Below, piece by piece: positions 1-10,049 of a stretch of DNA of 64,000 nt. Origin of the DNA: CAWATZ01 sp963784995 (GTDB lineage: Bacteria; Planctomycetota; Planctomycetia; Gemmatales; Gemmataceae); assembly GCA_963784995.1 (NCBI GenBank), contig CAWATZ010000018.1, positions 1 to 64,000 of the forward strand. The letters are read 5' to 3'. Under the pieces are notes generated by a model. That model did no database searches, was not told where the DNA came from, and saw only the letters and a list, made by a program, of their open reading frames with translations. Position numbers and translations under genes: made by a program. Numbering within the stretch: position 1 is the first letter of the stretch; each line of letters begins with the position of its first letter.

Positions 1-610
1 GTGCTCGTACCAAAGGCCGACCGCCCACATCGCCTGGGGCTGGAGTACGCAAACCACCAGATCGGCCTCGTCTCGGAAGCGCGCGCAGCCGTCTCGTGCG
101 CCCCCACCGGCACAGCCAGTACCAGCCGCCGCGGGCCCTGCGCGCGGATCGCGCGGAGCGCGGCGCGAGCCGTCCCGCCAGTGGCGAGGCCGTCGTCGAC
201 GACGATCGCCGTACGCCCGCGCGCCTCGAGCGGCGGACGTCCGCCGCGGTAGCGGTGGACGCGCACTTCAACCTCGGCGCGTGCGCGTGCGATCACGTCA
301 TCCCACTCCTCGACGCTCATGAGCACGCGGCGAACGGCCGCTGGGTCCAGCACTTGGATATCGCCCTCCGCGACCGCGCCGACGCCGAGCTCCGGGTTGC
401 CCGGGGCGCCGATCTTGCAGGCCACGAGCACGTCGAGCGGAGCGGCGAGCGCCTGCGCGACCTCGTACGCGACCGGCACGCCCCCGCGCGCCAACCCGAA
501 CACGACGGGGTGCTCGGAGGCTAGCCGGCGCAGGTGTCCGGCAAGAGCGCATCCCGCCGCGCCTGACGGTCGCGGAACCTGCGGGTGAGAGTGTTCAAGG
601 CCAAGGACAT
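1..610 (-). CDS. Phosphoribosyltransferase, C-terminus off the left edge, frameshifted
   Basis: Read leftwards, the translation contains a type I phosphoribosyltransferase core. FGLARGGVPVAYEVA is followed by the PRPP loop IVVDDGLATGGTARAAL and an RRLVLAVPVG segment. The N-terminal family motif RFRDRQA lies in a different frame from the next motif, ALAGHLRRLA. A one-base indel near position 560 is therefore needed, which may be a sequencing error or real decay. The ATG at 608-610 is a plausible start, but TTG at 596-598 also fits. An uninterrupted frame also runs from ATG 804-806 into the core, but it lacks the family N-terminus. Such stand-alone PRTases are common in actinobacteria and their substrate is unknown. 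The end of the protein is outside the window. Confidence 0.7.
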
Positions 611-802
611 CTCCCAGTCCACAACGTACTTCGTGCCGGACGGTCCGCCATCGGCAATATCCCGCGCCGGCCCGGGGATTCAGCCGCAAGCGGCGTGCTC
701 GGTCTGCGCCCGGCTGGATCCGGCTCTTGCGCCCTCGAATCTGGTCGTAGAGATGGAGGTTGAACGCACGGACCGCCGACGCGGCCAGCAGCAACTCGAC
801 GG

Positions 803-1088
803 TCATTCAGCCGCTCGTTGGCGAGGCAGGCAGCCATCCGCGCCCGGTAGCTGTCGGCGCTGCGCGGCCTCGATCTGGGCCGCCCACCCCATAATCTCGT
901 GTGAACGGTGTAGATCGGCCGGCGTCAAGCCCGGCGCCGCGTTGGAACCGGTCGCGCGCAGCCCGCCACGTCGGCTCCGCCTCGGTGCTGGCAGCAGGCA
1001 CGTAGTGACGCTCGTGGGTGACCGCGACCGCATGTGCCAGATACGTGCCCGTATCAATAGAGGTATCAGTGCCCTCATCGGCGGCCAT
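803..1088 (-). CDS. Hypothetical small protein, probably frameshifted
   Basis: This reading frame starts at ATG 1086-1088. It gives a hydrophilic sequence through about residue 55, after which the plausible continuation (ending PRQRAAE) lies in the neighbouring frame. That frame stops at 803 and overlaps ATG 804-806 by four bases (ATGA), the usual geometry of coupled genes. I do not recognise the protein. The evidence is only codon-like composition, the overlap and the lack of a better gene here. It could be noncoding. Confidence 0.3.
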
Positions 1089-1220
1089 CGCTGCACCCTA
1101 AACGCGAGCGGACGGTCCGCAATCCGTAGTTTGTTGCCGCCCCGTGGGGACCTGACCGGATGCTCGGGACGCGGTGCGTCTGCAGACTGAGACTCGGTCG
1201 AGTCCAAGAGGAGTACACCA

Positions 1221-1484
1221 ATGTGGCGTAAAGCAACCCCATGCGTAGCGGGAGTTCTTGCCGTCGCGTTGATCATCAAGGCATGGCGTCTCAGAGACGC
1301 CCAGACCGAGCTCGATCGGATAGAGCGTCTGCTCGCCGTCGGCGCCGCACCCCGCCGGGTCGAGCCACGGCCGACGACCGACCGAGCTGTGCCGGCCGGA
1401 CCCGGACAGTCGCGCGACATAACCGGCGAGACCTCGGACATGTCCGCCGAGTGGGAGCAGGCCGTCTCGCCGATGGACAGCTGA
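1221..1484 (+). CDS. Small membrane-anchored protein, 87 aa
   Basis: The ATG at 1221 follows an AAGAGGAG ribosome-binding site with good spacing. Residues 7-20 form one short hydrophobic segment (CVAGVLAVALIIKAW), followed by a charged helix-like stretch and a proline-rich, Asp/Glu-containing tail. A single-pass inner-membrane protein with a cytoplasmic tail is likely. I do not recognise the family. It sits in the foreign-looking left segment with the 88-residue protein and the MscS channel on the same strand. Confidence 0.55.
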   Translation: MWRKATPCVAGVLAVALIIKAWRLRDAQTELDRIERLLAVGAAPRRVEPRPTTDRAVPAGPGQSRDITGETSDMSAEWEQAVSPMDS

Positions 1485-1664
1485 GGGCGCGATCGGCGAT
1501 GCGCGTCGAAGCCCGTCACCTTCCGCCCGGAATCTTGCGCAGCTGCGGGAAAGCCGCAGTGCGCGATCCAGGTAAGCCCACCGTCCGAGGGGTGCGTATC
1601 GCCGATGGAGGGGGCCGAGCGCGATGGAAGACTCACGCGGAGCCGAACTACCGAGGAGAAAGTG

Positions 1665-1931
1665 ATGACCGCCGAAGTCCTGACATCGATACGTGAGCTC
1701 GACAGCCGCATGACCGACGGCATCCACGTTCGGCTGCTGTGGTGCGAGCACGATGGAACGCTGTGGGTGACGGCGGTCAGCGCCAAGACCGGCGACGCCT
1801 TCCACGTGGAGGTGCACGACGGGGAGCGTCCGCTCGACGTTTTCCATCATCCATTCGCATACGCCGCGCATCACGGCGTCGAGACGTCCGCGCTCGTCGT
1901 TCCCGACTCGGAAGCGTCGATCGCCGCGTAG
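1665..1931 (+). CDS. Hypothetical protein, 88 aa
   Basis: The start chosen is ATG 1665, which has GAGGAG seven bases upstream; the in-frame ATG at 1605 lacks such a site. The product is small and acidic, with alternating beta-like segments (VRLLWCEHDGTLWVTAV) and no signal peptide or membrane segment. It resembles short conserved hypothetical proteins I associate with actinobacteria, but I cannot name a family. It precedes mscS in the same orientation. Confidence 0.55.
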   Translation: MTAEVLTSIRELDSRMTDGIHVRLLWCEHDGTLWVTAVSAKTGDAFHVEVHDGERPLDVFHHPFAYAAHHGVETSALVVPDSEASIAA

Positions 1932-2096
1932 GCGAGTTGGCTGGCCTTCGCAGGCAGCGGGCCCCGAGTCTGCGCCCACCGCCGATCCGTACTGCACGAC
2001 AGTCGCACCCGAGCGATTTGCCGATGTCGGGAGCGATGGCACGCGCGATGATCGGTACGTGTCGACCGTAGGCTGGCATCGAAAGGCTTGGACGCG

Positions 2097-2864
2097 ATGC
2101 TGAGCGCGGTGCTCAACTTCTTGGTTGACAAGCCGCTGGCGATGCTCGGCATCGTCGTCGGCGCGGTGATCGTCGGCAAGTTCGCGCGACGGGCCGTGAA
2201 GCTCCTGGTCCGGCGGCTCGGTCGGTGCCGTGCCCATCGTGGCCCGGGCGTCCTCCGCCGCCACACTCCCGCGTCGCTGCTCGACACCGGCGAGATGGTG
2301 AGCACGCGCGCCGTCCAGCGAATCGAAGCACTGGCAGTTGCGCTCGCGGGGGCGGCCACGTTCGTCGTGTGGCTCGTCGCGATCTTCGCGAGCGTGCACG
2401 TGCTCGGAGTCCGGCTCGAGCCGCTCCTCACCGGTGCCGGACTGATCGGTGTGGCGCTCGGGTTCGGCGCACAGTCGCTGATCAGGGACTTCCTCGCCGG
2501 CGTGTTCATCCTGGTCGAGGATCAGTTCGGCGTTGGCGACTGGGTCGACCTGGGCGAGGTCACGGGCTCGGTCGAAGCCGTGACGCTGCGGGCGACCCGC
2601 ATCCGTTCGGTCGACGGCACCGTGTGGCATGTCCCCAACGGGCAGATCCAGCGAGCCGGAAACATGTCCCAGCACTGGTCCCGCGCATTGCTGGACGTCC
2701 AGATCGCACTCGACTCGGACATCGTCCGCGTGCGTGCCGCGATCAAGCGCGTGGCGGACGAGCTCTGGCACGAGGACCGCGCGATCATCGAGGAGCCCGA
2801 GGTGTGGGGCGTCCAGAGCCTCGGACCCGCCGGGATCACGATCCGGCTGGTGGCAAGGGGCTGA
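2097..2864 (+). CDS. MscS-family mechanosensitive channel, 3'-truncated
   Basis: This is a small-conductance mechanosensitive channel that would release solutes on hypo-osmotic shock. Two N-terminal membrane segments are followed by the pore-lining TM3 (GLIGVALGFGAQSLIRDF) and the beta domain (FGVGDWVDLGEVTGSVEA, HVPNGQI). ATG 2097 has GAAAGG ten bases upstream; a TTG at 2088 is possible. The protein stops at ITIRLVARG, where homologues continue for roughly 25-40 residues through the end of the cytoplasmic alpha/beta domain. The truncation coincides with the start of a headless garR, so it is probably a junction artefact or a recombination scar. Confidence 0.85.
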   Translation: MLSAVLNFLVDKPLAMLGIVVGAVIVGKFARRAVKLLVRRLGRCRAHRGPGVLRRHTPASLLDTGEMVSTRAVQRIEALAVALAGAATFVVWLVAIFASVHVLGVRLEPLLTGAGLIGVALGFGAQSLIRDFLAGVFILVEDQFGVGDWVDLGEVTGSVEAVTLRATRIRSVDGTVWHVPNGQIQRAGNMSQHWSRALLDVQIALDSDIVRVRAAIKRVADELWHEDRAIIEEPEVWGVQSLGPAGITIRLVARG

Positions 2865-2868
2865 GCCG

Positions 2869-3504
<636 letters not shown>

Positions 3505-3526
3505 GGTTGCTGGCTGTGGAGGGCTT

Positions 3527-4114
3527 ATGACCAGCGTGATCGCGTCAGGGAAGATGACGGCGGAGGAGTTTGGCGCCTGGGTGCAGCGGCCGGAGAACCG
3601 CAGTCGCTGGTTCGAGCTGGTGCGAGGGGAGGCGATCGAGCTGCCGCCGCCGACGAGGATTCACGGTCGCGTCTGCACCAATGTTGCCTTTGTCCTCGAA
3701 ACGTACGTCCGGCAGCGGCGGAAGGGATATGTCACCAGCAACGATGCGGGGGTGATCCTCGAACGGGGACCGGATACGGTCCGTGGGCCGGACGTTGCCT
3801 TGTACGAGGATGCGAGCCGATTTACCGAGCTGCACCCGAAATACGGCGAGGTCGCGCCGCGGCTGGCCGTGGAAGTGCTGTCGCCCAGCGACACGGGGAA
3901 GCAGGTGACGCGAAAGATCACGGACTACCTGGCAGCGGGTGTGGACCTGGTCTGGCTGGTCGATCCGGAAGACCGGATCGTGACGGTCTTTCGACGGGAC
4001 CGTGGGCCGGTTCGGATCGAGGAGAAGGGCGAGCTGACGGCGGAGGACATTCTGCCGGGATTGCGGTGTCCGGTGGCGGAGTTGTTCCTGCTTCCCGGGG
4101 AACTGCCAGGCTGA
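3527..4114 (+). CDS. Uma2-family (DUF820) putative endonuclease, 195 aa
   Basis: The Uma2 core is complete: GRVCTNVAFVLETYV, the acidic GPDVALY motif, PRLAVEVLSPSD, the KxxxYLAAGVDLVWLVDPE motif and a VTVFR strand. This is a PD-(D/E)XK-nuclease-like fold that is expanded in planctomycetes and cyanobacteria, with no proven cellular role. The length is normal. ATG 3527 follows GGAGGGCTT. It is convergent with the M32 carboxypeptidase gene downstream. A second, divergent Uma2 gene lies at 23001-23693. Confidence 0.85.
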   Translation: MTSVIASGKMTAEEFGAWVQRPENRSRWFELVRGEAIELPPPTRIHGRVCTNVAFVLETYVRQRRKGYVTSNDAGVILERGPDTVRGPDVALYEDASRFTELHPKYGEVAPRLAVEVLSPSDTGKQVTRKITDYLAAGVDLVWLVDPEDRIVTVFRRDRGPVRIEEKGELTAEDILPGLRCPVAELFLLPGELPG

Positions 4115-4150
4115 GGAAAGGATTCTCGCGAACCGGCGGGAAGATTGAGG

Positions 4151-5662
4151 TCAAACTCCATACAGCCCGCCGTATTTCCCGCGAAGGTACGACACCAGCG
4201 GCCGATACTCCAGCGGCTGGCCCGTCACGCGCCGGCACAGTTCGCCCGCCGGGTAGCGTCGGCCCTGGTGGTGGATCTTCTCGTTGAGCCAGCCCTTCAG
4301 CCGGCCGAACTCGCCACGGCGGAAATCGTCATCCAACCCAGGGAGATCGGTCCGGGCCTTCTCCATGAACTGGGCCGCGTAGAGATTGCCGAGCGTGTAC
4401 GTCGGGAAGTAGCCGATGCCGCCGCCGCTCCAGTGGATGTCCTGCAAGCACCCCAGCCGATCGTTCGGCGGCGTGATGCCGAATGACTTGCTGAACTTCT
4501 CGTTCCAGACGCCCGGCACCTCGGCCGGCTTTACCTCGCCGGTCAGCAGCGCTTGCTCGATCTCGAAGCGCAAGATCACGTGCATGTTGTAGGTCGCTTC
4601 ATCGGCCTCGACGCGGATGAAGGACGGCTCCACCTCGTTGATGGCGAACATCCAGTCGTCCAGCGTCACGTCGCGCAGCGCCTCCAGGAACGTCTGCCGG
4701 GCTCGCGGGAAGAAATGCTCCCAGAACGGCCGGCTGCGGCCGACCTGGTTCTCCCAGAAGCGCGATTGCGACTCGTGGATGCCCAGCGAGCAGGCAGTGC
4801 CCAGGGCGTCGCCGAAGTGCTGCCGGGGCAGGCCCTGCTCGTACGTGCCGTGGCCGGCCTCGTGCAGGATGCCGAAGAACGCCTCGTTGAAATGGCGTGG
4901 ATTGTAGCGCGTGGTGATCCGGCAATCGCCGGGCCCGGTGCCGCTGCAAAACGGATGCGTGGTCACGTCCAGCCGGCCGGCCTCGAAGTCAAAGCCGATC
5001 GCCGCCGCGGCCGACTGGCCAAACAGCCGCTGTAACTCGACGGGATATTCGCGCTCCAGCAGCTCCTTTTTCGGCTTGCGCGGCGACTCGGCAATGGCGG
5101 CAACCAGCGGCACCAGCTCCTGACGCAAGGCCGAGAAGAGTTCGGCGATCTCTTTCGTGGTCGCTCCCGGCTCATACTCGTCGAGCAGGGCGTCGTAGGG
5201 AACGCCCTTGTAGCCGACCGCCTGAGCTTCCTCGCGCTTCAGGGCGACGATCTTCTCCAGGAAGGGTCGGAACGAAGCGAAGTCGTCGTCGTGGCGTGCC
5301 TTCACCCAGACCTGCTGGGCCTGCGTCGTCACCCGGGCCAGCTCCTCCACCAGTCGGGCGGGGAGCTTCACTGCCCGATCGTAGTTGCGGCGAATGTCGC
5401 GGACAATGGCCGCCTCGTCACTCTCCGGCGCGCGGACCAGATCCCTCTGCTCCACCTGGGCCAGCAACTCGCCCAGCTGTGGGGTCGTCAGCATCTCATG
5501 CGCGAGGCGGGCCAGCAGGGCCATCTGCTCGGCACGATGCTCGGAGCCCTGCGGCGGCATGCAGGTCCGCTCGTCCCAGGCCAGGACGTCGGCACAGGAG
5601 GCGAGCAAGCGACCCTCCCGCACTCGACGGCACAGCTCTTGATAGGTCTGTTGTGAATCCAT
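4151..5662 (-). CDS. M32 (Taq-type) zinc carboxypeptidase, 503 aa
   Basis: This metallocarboxypeptidase removes C-terminal residues from peptides. The zinc-binding HEAGH motif is at residues 267-271 in a GILHEAGHGTYEQG context, followed by IHESQSRFWEN and EADEATYNMHV, both typical of family M32. The length is that of the family. The ATG at 5660-5662 is chosen because CGGAGAA lies about eight bases upstream. The longer in-frame extension reads into the adjacent inverted repeat and is unlikely. The protein is probably cytoplasmic, as no signal peptide is visible. rho lies upstream on the same strand. Confidence 0.93.
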   Translation of the reverse strand: MDSQQTYQELCRRVREGRLLASCADVLAWDERTCMPPQGSEHRAEQMALLARLAHEMLTTPQLGELLAQVEQRDLVRAPESDEAAIVRDIRRNYDRAVKLPARLVEELARVTTQAQQVWVKARHDDDFASFRPFLEKIVALKREEAQAVGYKGVPYDALLDEYEPGATTKEIAELFSALRQELVPLVAAIAESPRKPKKELLEREYPVELQRLFGQSAAAAIGFDFEAGRLDVTTHPFCSGTGPGDCRITTRYNPRHFNEAFFGILHEAGHGTYEQGLPRQHFGDALGTACSLGIHESQSRFWENQVGRSRPFWEHFFPRARQTFLEALRDVTLDDWMFAINEVEPSFIRVEADEATYNMHVILRFEIEQALLTGEVKPAEVPGVWNEKFSKSFGITPPNDRLGCLQDIHWSGGGIGYFPTYTLGNLYAAQFMEKARTDLPGLDDDFRRGEFGRLKGWLNEKIHHQGRRYPAGELCRRVTGQPLEYRPLVSYLRGKYGGLYGV

Positions 5663-5675
5663 GCGGTGATTCTCC

Positions 5676-5744
5676 GTTAGCCGCGACGCGCAGCGGAGCG
5701 CGGGGGCTGCCACCCCTCGCGCTCCGCTGCGCGTCGCGGCTAAC
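5676..5744. repeat. Long GC-rich inverted repeat, family A
   Basis: A perfect or near-perfect palindrome has arms of about 27 nt beginning GTTAGCCGCGACGCG and a loop of about 14 nt. It begins 14 nt after the rho stop codon and precedes the M32 start. The same arm ends (TTAGCCGCGA...TCGCGGCTAA) recur at 8739-8813 and 15742-15840. It could be a terminator without a U-tract, an mRNA-stabilising hairpin or a REP-like element. Confidence 0.85.
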
Positions 5745-5758
5745 AAGAATGCGGCAAC

Positions 5759-7144
5759 TCATCCCATGTTCATGCTGAGCAGGAACTCCGCATTGGACTT
5801 GGTCTTGCGCAGCCGGCTGGTCAGCAGTTCCATCGCCTCGACGGGGTGCATGTCGGCCAGCACGCGGCGCAGGATGCGGATGCGATCGACCTCGTCCTGG
5901 TGCAGCAGCAGCTCTTCCTTGCGGGTGCCGGAGCGGTTGATGTCGATGGCCGGCCAGACGCGCTTGTCCACCAGCCGGCGGTCCAGGTGCAGCTCCATGT
6001 TGCCTGTGCCCTTGAACTCCTCGAAGATCACTTCGTCCATTCGGGAGCCGGTGTCGATCAGGGCCGTGGCCAGGATGGTCAGGCTGCCGCCCTCCTCGAT
6101 GTGCCGGGCGGCGCCGAAGAAGCGTTTCGGCTTCTGCATGGCGTTGGAGTCCAGACCACCGGACAGCAACCGTCCACCCGAAGGGGCCTCGGTGTTGTGC
6201 GCCCGGGCCAGGCGGGTGATCGAGTCCAGCAGAATGACCACGTCCCGGCCGTCCTCGACCATGCGCTTGGCCTTCTCCAGCACGATGTCGGCCACGTGCA
6301 CGTGCTCGCTGGACGGCTCGTCAAAGGTGCTGGCCACAACCTCCGCACCGGGGCCGGCCACGTTGCGGACCATTTCCGTCACTTCCTCGGGCCGCTCGTC
6401 GATGAGCAGCACCATCAGGTACGTATCCTGCTGGTTCTTCTTGATGGCCTGGGCGATGCGCTGGAGCAGCACCGTCTTGCCGGCACGCGGCGGCGACACG
6501 ATCAGGCCGCGCTGCCCCTTGCCGATCGGCGTCACCAGATCGACCACGCGCATCGACATGTCCTCGGCGGTGGTTTCCAGCACCAGCCGCTGGTTGGGGT
6601 GCAGCGGCGTCAGGTCCTCAAAGACCGTGCCCCGCATCTTCTCTTCGGGGGCATGACTGTTGACGGCCTCCACCTGCATCAGGGCGAAATTTTCCTGCCC
6701 TTCGATCGGCAGGCGGATCGGTCCCTCGACCACCAACCCCGTCCGCAGGCCGAGCCGGCGAATCTGGCTGGGGGAAACGTAAATGTCCTCGGGAGACGCG
6801 AGGTAATTGTGCGCGGCGCTGCGCAGGAAGCCGTAACCGTCGGGCAGTACTTCCAGCGTGCCCGAGCCGCGCACCACCTCGCCGCGCTCGATCTGCTTGC
6901 GGACCACGCCCACGATCAGCTGGGCCCGGGTCATGCCGGTGTGCTCGGCGATCCCTTCCTTCTCGGCCAGGATGAACAACTTCGGCATCGGTAAGCGATA
7001 GAGGTCGTCCAGTCGCAGAGCGGGGGGTAGCCGAAAGGGTTGCGTTGGAGCAGCGGGTACAATTGAGGGGCCCGCTTCGGCAATTTTGCGAGGGGTTCGT
7101 CTGCGGGTCATGCCGGACCCATCGTCGCCACGAGCGACGGCCAT
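5759..7144 (-). CDS. rho: Transcription termination factor Rho, 461 aa
   Basis: Rho is a hexameric RNA-dependent ATPase that ends transcription. In order it has a short basic N-terminal extension (to ~35), a Rho N-terminal domain, the cold-shock-like RNA-binding domain (GTLEVLPDGYGFLRS) and the ATPase. The ATPase shows Walker A SPPRAGKT (Lys at 223), Walker B-like VILLDSITRLARA, the Q-loop region and the R-loop GTGNMELHLDR. ATG 7144 has GTGGAGGA seven bases upstream. Its presence matters here because most hairpins in the window lack U-tracts. An inverted repeat follows the stop codon. Confidence 0.97.
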   Translation of the reverse strand: MAVARGDDGSGMTRRRTPRKIAEAGPSIVPAAPTQPFRLPPALRLDDLYRLPMPKLFILAEKEGIAEHTGMTRAQLIVGVVRKQIERGEVVRGSGTLEVLPDGYGFLRSAAHNYLASPEDIYVSPSQIRRLGLRTGLVVEGPIRLPIEGQENFALMQVEAVNSHAPEEKMRGTVFEDLTPLHPNQRLVLETTAEDMSMRVVDLVTPIGKGQRGLIVSPPRAGKTVLLQRIAQAIKKNQQDTYLMVLLIDERPEEVTEMVRNVAGPGAEVVASTFDEPSSEHVHVADIVLEKAKRMVEDGRDVVILLDSITRLARAHNTEAPSGGRLLSGGLDSNAMQKPKRFFGAARHIEEGGSLTILATALIDTGSRMDEVIFEEFKGTGNMELHLDRRLVDKRVWPAIDINRSGTRKEELLLHQDEVDRIRILRRVLADMHPVEAMELLTSRLRKTKSNAEFLLSMNMG

Positions 7145-7458
7145 GGTGTGTCCTCCACTTTTTCTGAAAGTCTGTTAGGGGAATGAAACAGCGAGTCAGC
7201 AGTCACAGGCGGCCGGTGCTTCGGGAGTCGCGTTGCCTGTCGGTCTTTCCCGCCGGGTCAAAAACGCCAATTGTCCAGCTCTCTCGGATTGTTTTTGGTT
7301 CGTACTCAAAGTTGCGGACTTCAATGGGACCACGATCGCACGATCATGGCATCGGAAAAGTGAAGCCAGCGGACAGGATGCTTACAGGGCACTTGAGCGT
7401 CCTTACTCAAGATTTTAACAAGCCGCCCAGGATTTTCCAGTCGGACTTGCCCAGAATT
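7145..7458. other. Intergenic region, rho leader
   Basis: This 314-bp gap lies between the rho start and the stop of the rRNA methyltransferase gene upstream on the same strand. I see no convincing gene. Open frames on the plus strand have no ribosome-binding site. The part next to rho presumably holds its promoter and leader. It is somewhat less GC-rich than the flanking genes. Confidence 0.5.
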
Positions 7459-8676
7459 TCAAAATCGCTTTCGGGGTGGCGGACCAGGCCTCGTTTCCGG
7501 GGCACACTCCAGGGCCCCGCAAGCATCCTGTCGCGGCTCAGCGGGCGGCATCTGAAACCGCAGTAACCGGCAGGGGATCTTGCCATTGTACAACGCCGTC
7601 TCGCTCGCCGGCTCGATCCCGATCTCGCGCGCCAGCCGGGGATTGCCGGTGAACACAAAGCAATTCCAGCCCGCCAGGCGCTGGCGAAACAGCTCGCCCA
7701 GGGCCCTGTAGAGGACACGCAGCTCGCGTTCCTCGCCGATGCGTTCGCCGTAGGGCGGATTGCACAGCAGATACCCGGGCAGCCCTTTGGGAGGTTGGAA
7801 GTCGCGGACGTCGCGCTGATCGAAGTGGAGCAGATGGCCAATCCCGGCCGCCCGGGTGCAGTTGTGCGCCATGGAGACCGCATCTCGGCGCACGTCCGAA
7901 CCCAGGATCGGAGCGGGCAACGTTCGGCCGACCCCTTGCCGGGCCTGGTCCCGCAGTTCCGTCCACAAACGCACGTCAAAGTCCATCCAGCCCTGGAACC
8001 CGAACCGCCGCCGGGTCAGTCCGGGAGGCCGGTGCAGGGCCAGCCAGGCGGCCTCGATCGGCAGCGTGCCGGACCCACAAAGCGGATCGGCAAAGGGACA
8101 ATCGGCCGGCCAGCCGGTCAGCAGCACCAGGGCCGCGGCCAGCGCCTCGTTCAGCGGCGCCCGCGGCTGGATCGGTCGATAGCCCCGCTTGTGCAGCGAC
8201 TCTCCCGAGCTGTCCAGGCTCAGCACCGCCTGGTTGCGGTAGACGTGCAGGTTCAGGCCCAGCATCGGCTCCTCGACGTCAACGCTGGGCCGACGCCCAC
8301 AGCGGTCCACGAACTGATCGCAGATGGCGTCCTTGACCCGCCGGGCGGCATACTGCGAATGGGTGATCGCCGAGTCCCGCACGTTGCAGTCCACCGCCAG
8401 GGTGTGTTCCGGAGTCAGGAAGCGCGACCAGTCCAGCGAACGCACGACTTCGTACAGCTCGTCCGGCGAATGGACCTCGGCCTGGAGGATGGGTTGCAGG
8501 ATGCGGATACTGGTTCGTACCCAGAGGTTGGCCCGGTACAGCAGGGCGCGATCGCCGCAAAAGGAAACGCCGCCCCGTCCCGGCTGCACCTCGCTGGCCG
8601 CCAGGCCACGCAATTCCTCGGCCAGCACCGGCTCGATGCCCCGGCCACAGGTCGCGAAGTAACCTTGCTCGCTCAC
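7459..8676 (-). CDS. THUMP-domain class I SAM-dependent rRNA methyltransferase (RlmL-like)
   Basis: The product corresponds to the N-terminal half of RlmKL, which methylates guanine N2 in 23S rRNA. It has an N-terminal ferredoxin-like/THUMP region (YFATCGRGIEPVLAEEL, RVKDAICDQF), then a Rossmann methyltransferase domain with DPLCGSGTLPIEAA and the catalytic NPPYGER. At 405 residues it is the single-methyltransferase form common outside proteobacteria. The start is GTG 8674-8676. The C-terminal ~20 residues are proline/arginine-rich. It lies between rho and the HEAT-repeat gene, all on the minus strand. Confidence 0.9.
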   Translation of the reverse strand: MSEQGYFATCGRGIEPVLAEELRGLAASEVQPGRGGVSFCGDRALLYRANLWVRTSIRILQPILQAEVHSPDELYEVVRSLDWSRFLTPEHTLAVDCNVRDSAITHSQYAARRVKDAICDQFVDRCGRRPSVDVEEPMLGLNLHVYRNQAVLSLDSSGESLHKRGYRPIQPRAPLNEALAAALVLLTGWPADCPFADPLCGSGTLPIEAAWLALHRPPGLTRRRFGFQGWMDFDVRLWTELRDQARQGVGRTLPAPILGSDVRRDAVSMAHNCTRAAGIGHLLHFDQRDVRDFQPPKGLPGYLLCNPPYGERIGEERELRVLYRALGELFRQRLAGWNCFVFTGNPRLAREIGIEPASETALYNGKIPCRLLRFQMPPAEPRQDACGALECAPETRPGPPPRKRF

Positions 8677-8738
8677 GGACTGTCAGTTCCCTGGTTGGTC
8701 CCGGGGCGACACTTTGATTATGGCAGCTCGGGACCAAA

Positions 8739-8813
8739 TTGTTTAGCCGCGATGCGCCGCGGAGCGCGTTTGGCCTGGCCAAACGCGCTCCGCGGCGCAT
8801 CGCGGCTAAACAA
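8739..8813. repeat. Long inverted repeat, family A
   Basis: This is an essentially perfect palindrome. Arms beginning TTGTTTAGCCGCGATGCG meet around a short TGGCC centre. It starts three bases after the stop codon of the HEAT-repeat gene (8817) and ends about 60 bp before the methyltransferase start. The outer arm sequence matches the elements at 5676 and 15742. Confidence 0.85.
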
Positions 8814-8816
8814 TGT

Positions 8817-10049
8817 TCACTCCGGAAAATCCGCGTCGAACGAGAGCTGTCCCCGCCCTTCGGGGCGGGCGGCCAGGGAGTCCTCGAGGTTCCCCTCGGG
8901 ATTGGAAGCCCAGGCGAGGACCTTGCGGGCGACGTCGGCGGCCAGCTTGCTCTGCACCGGGGGCAGCGGTTGTCCCCGGGGCAGACCCAGCGCCACCCCC
9001 AGCCGGCGCTGGACCACGTCGGCCGTGGACAGGGCGATCTCGCGGTTGGGCAGCCGGGCCAGCTCCCGCAGGGCGGCGATGGCCTCGGTCGAATCGCTGT
9101 GGGCCAGCAGGGTTTCCACCGCGATCAGCCGCAGCGGCGCCGGCGACGCCGGGTCGAGCAGTTTGCGCAGGGCTCCGTCGTCCAGTTCGCGGTACTGCTG
9201 GAGGATCCGGGCCAGCTCCAGCCGCAGCACGGCCGGAGCGTGAACGTCGCACAGCTGCCGGCGCAGCTCCTTGAGCAGGACCGGATCGCTTTCCTGAGCC
9301 AGGATCTGGTTGTAATGGACCCCGAGGGTCAGGGCCGCGCGGATGGCCAGGGTGCCCTTTTCGGCAGCCCAGGCGGTCAGGTCGGCGACGGCATCCGGAG
9401 GCAGCTGCGGACCATTCTGGAATAGCGGGCCGTCGTGCTGGGCGTTGGGGTGGGCCAGGGCGATCCGCACCGCGGAGCGCAGCCAGGTCCAGCGCTGTTC
9501 CGTGTTCCACAGCAGGGCCTCGATGGCTGTTTGCCGGACCTCGGCGACCGTGTCGAACAGAAACTCGGCAAGCGGCTCGATCAGGGTTCGTTCCTCGACG
9601 TTGGCCAGGGCCTGGATGACGCCGATCTTGATCTCCGGCTCGGTGGTGTGCTGGGCCAGGTGCAGCAGCAGTTCCGGCTGGCCGGGCAACCAGTTGTGGC
9701 GGTACTCCAGGGCCGCCAGGGCCGCCACGCGCACCTCCAGCCGGGGATGATTGAGCAGGTTCAGGCCGGGGGTCGCGTCCACTTGCAGGGCTTCGCGGAG
9801 GGCCTTGACCTCCGGCAGCGCCCGGCACGCGGCCAGCGGCGCCGGCCAGTCGCTCCGCCGGCTGAGCCGGTCGGCCAGGGTCCGCGCCCGCCGCAGCACC
9901 AGGGCCCCGGAGTCTTTCAGGCATTGCCAGGCAAAGAAGGACAGCGGCAGCACCAGCAGCACCGACTGGACCAGGTGGAAGTACCAGTCGGCCAGGCCCT
10001 GGGCCGCCACCAGCGTCCAGCCCAGCGCGATCACGTAAAGGATGATCAC
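8817..10049 (-). CDS. HEAT-repeat membrane protein, 410 aa
   Basis: GTG 10047-10049 is chosen because it overlaps the stop of the upstream small gene as GTGA, which indicates translational coupling. Residues 1-45 hold two hydrophobic segments (VIILYVIALGWTLVAAQ and VLLVLPLSFFAWQC). The rest is a run of alpha-helical HEAT-like repeats of the LRVAALAAL and EVRQTAIEALLW type. Such membrane-anchored HEAT proteins are scaffolds or protein-binding modules; no enzymatic motif is present. The function is unknown. A long inverted repeat lies directly after the stop. Confidence 0.75.
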   Translation of the reverse strand: MIILYVIALGWTLVAAQGLADWYFHLVQSVLLVLPLSFFAWQCLKDSGALVLRRARTLADRLSRRSDWPAPLAACRALPEVKALREALQVDATPGLNLLNHPRLEVRVAALAALEYRHNWLPGQPELLLHLAQHTTEPEIKIGVIQALANVEERTLIEPLAEFLFDTVAEVRQTAIEALLWNTEQRWTWLRSAVRIALAHPNAQHDGPLFQNGPQLPPDAVADLTAWAAEKGTLAIRAALTLGVHYNQILAQESDPVLLKELRRQLCDVHAPAVLRLELARILQQYRELDDGALRKLLDPASPAPLRLIAVETLLAHSDSTEAIAALRELARLPNREIALSTADVVQRRLGVALGLPRGQPLPPVQSKLAADVARKVLAWASNPEGNLEDSLAARPEGRGQLSFDADFPE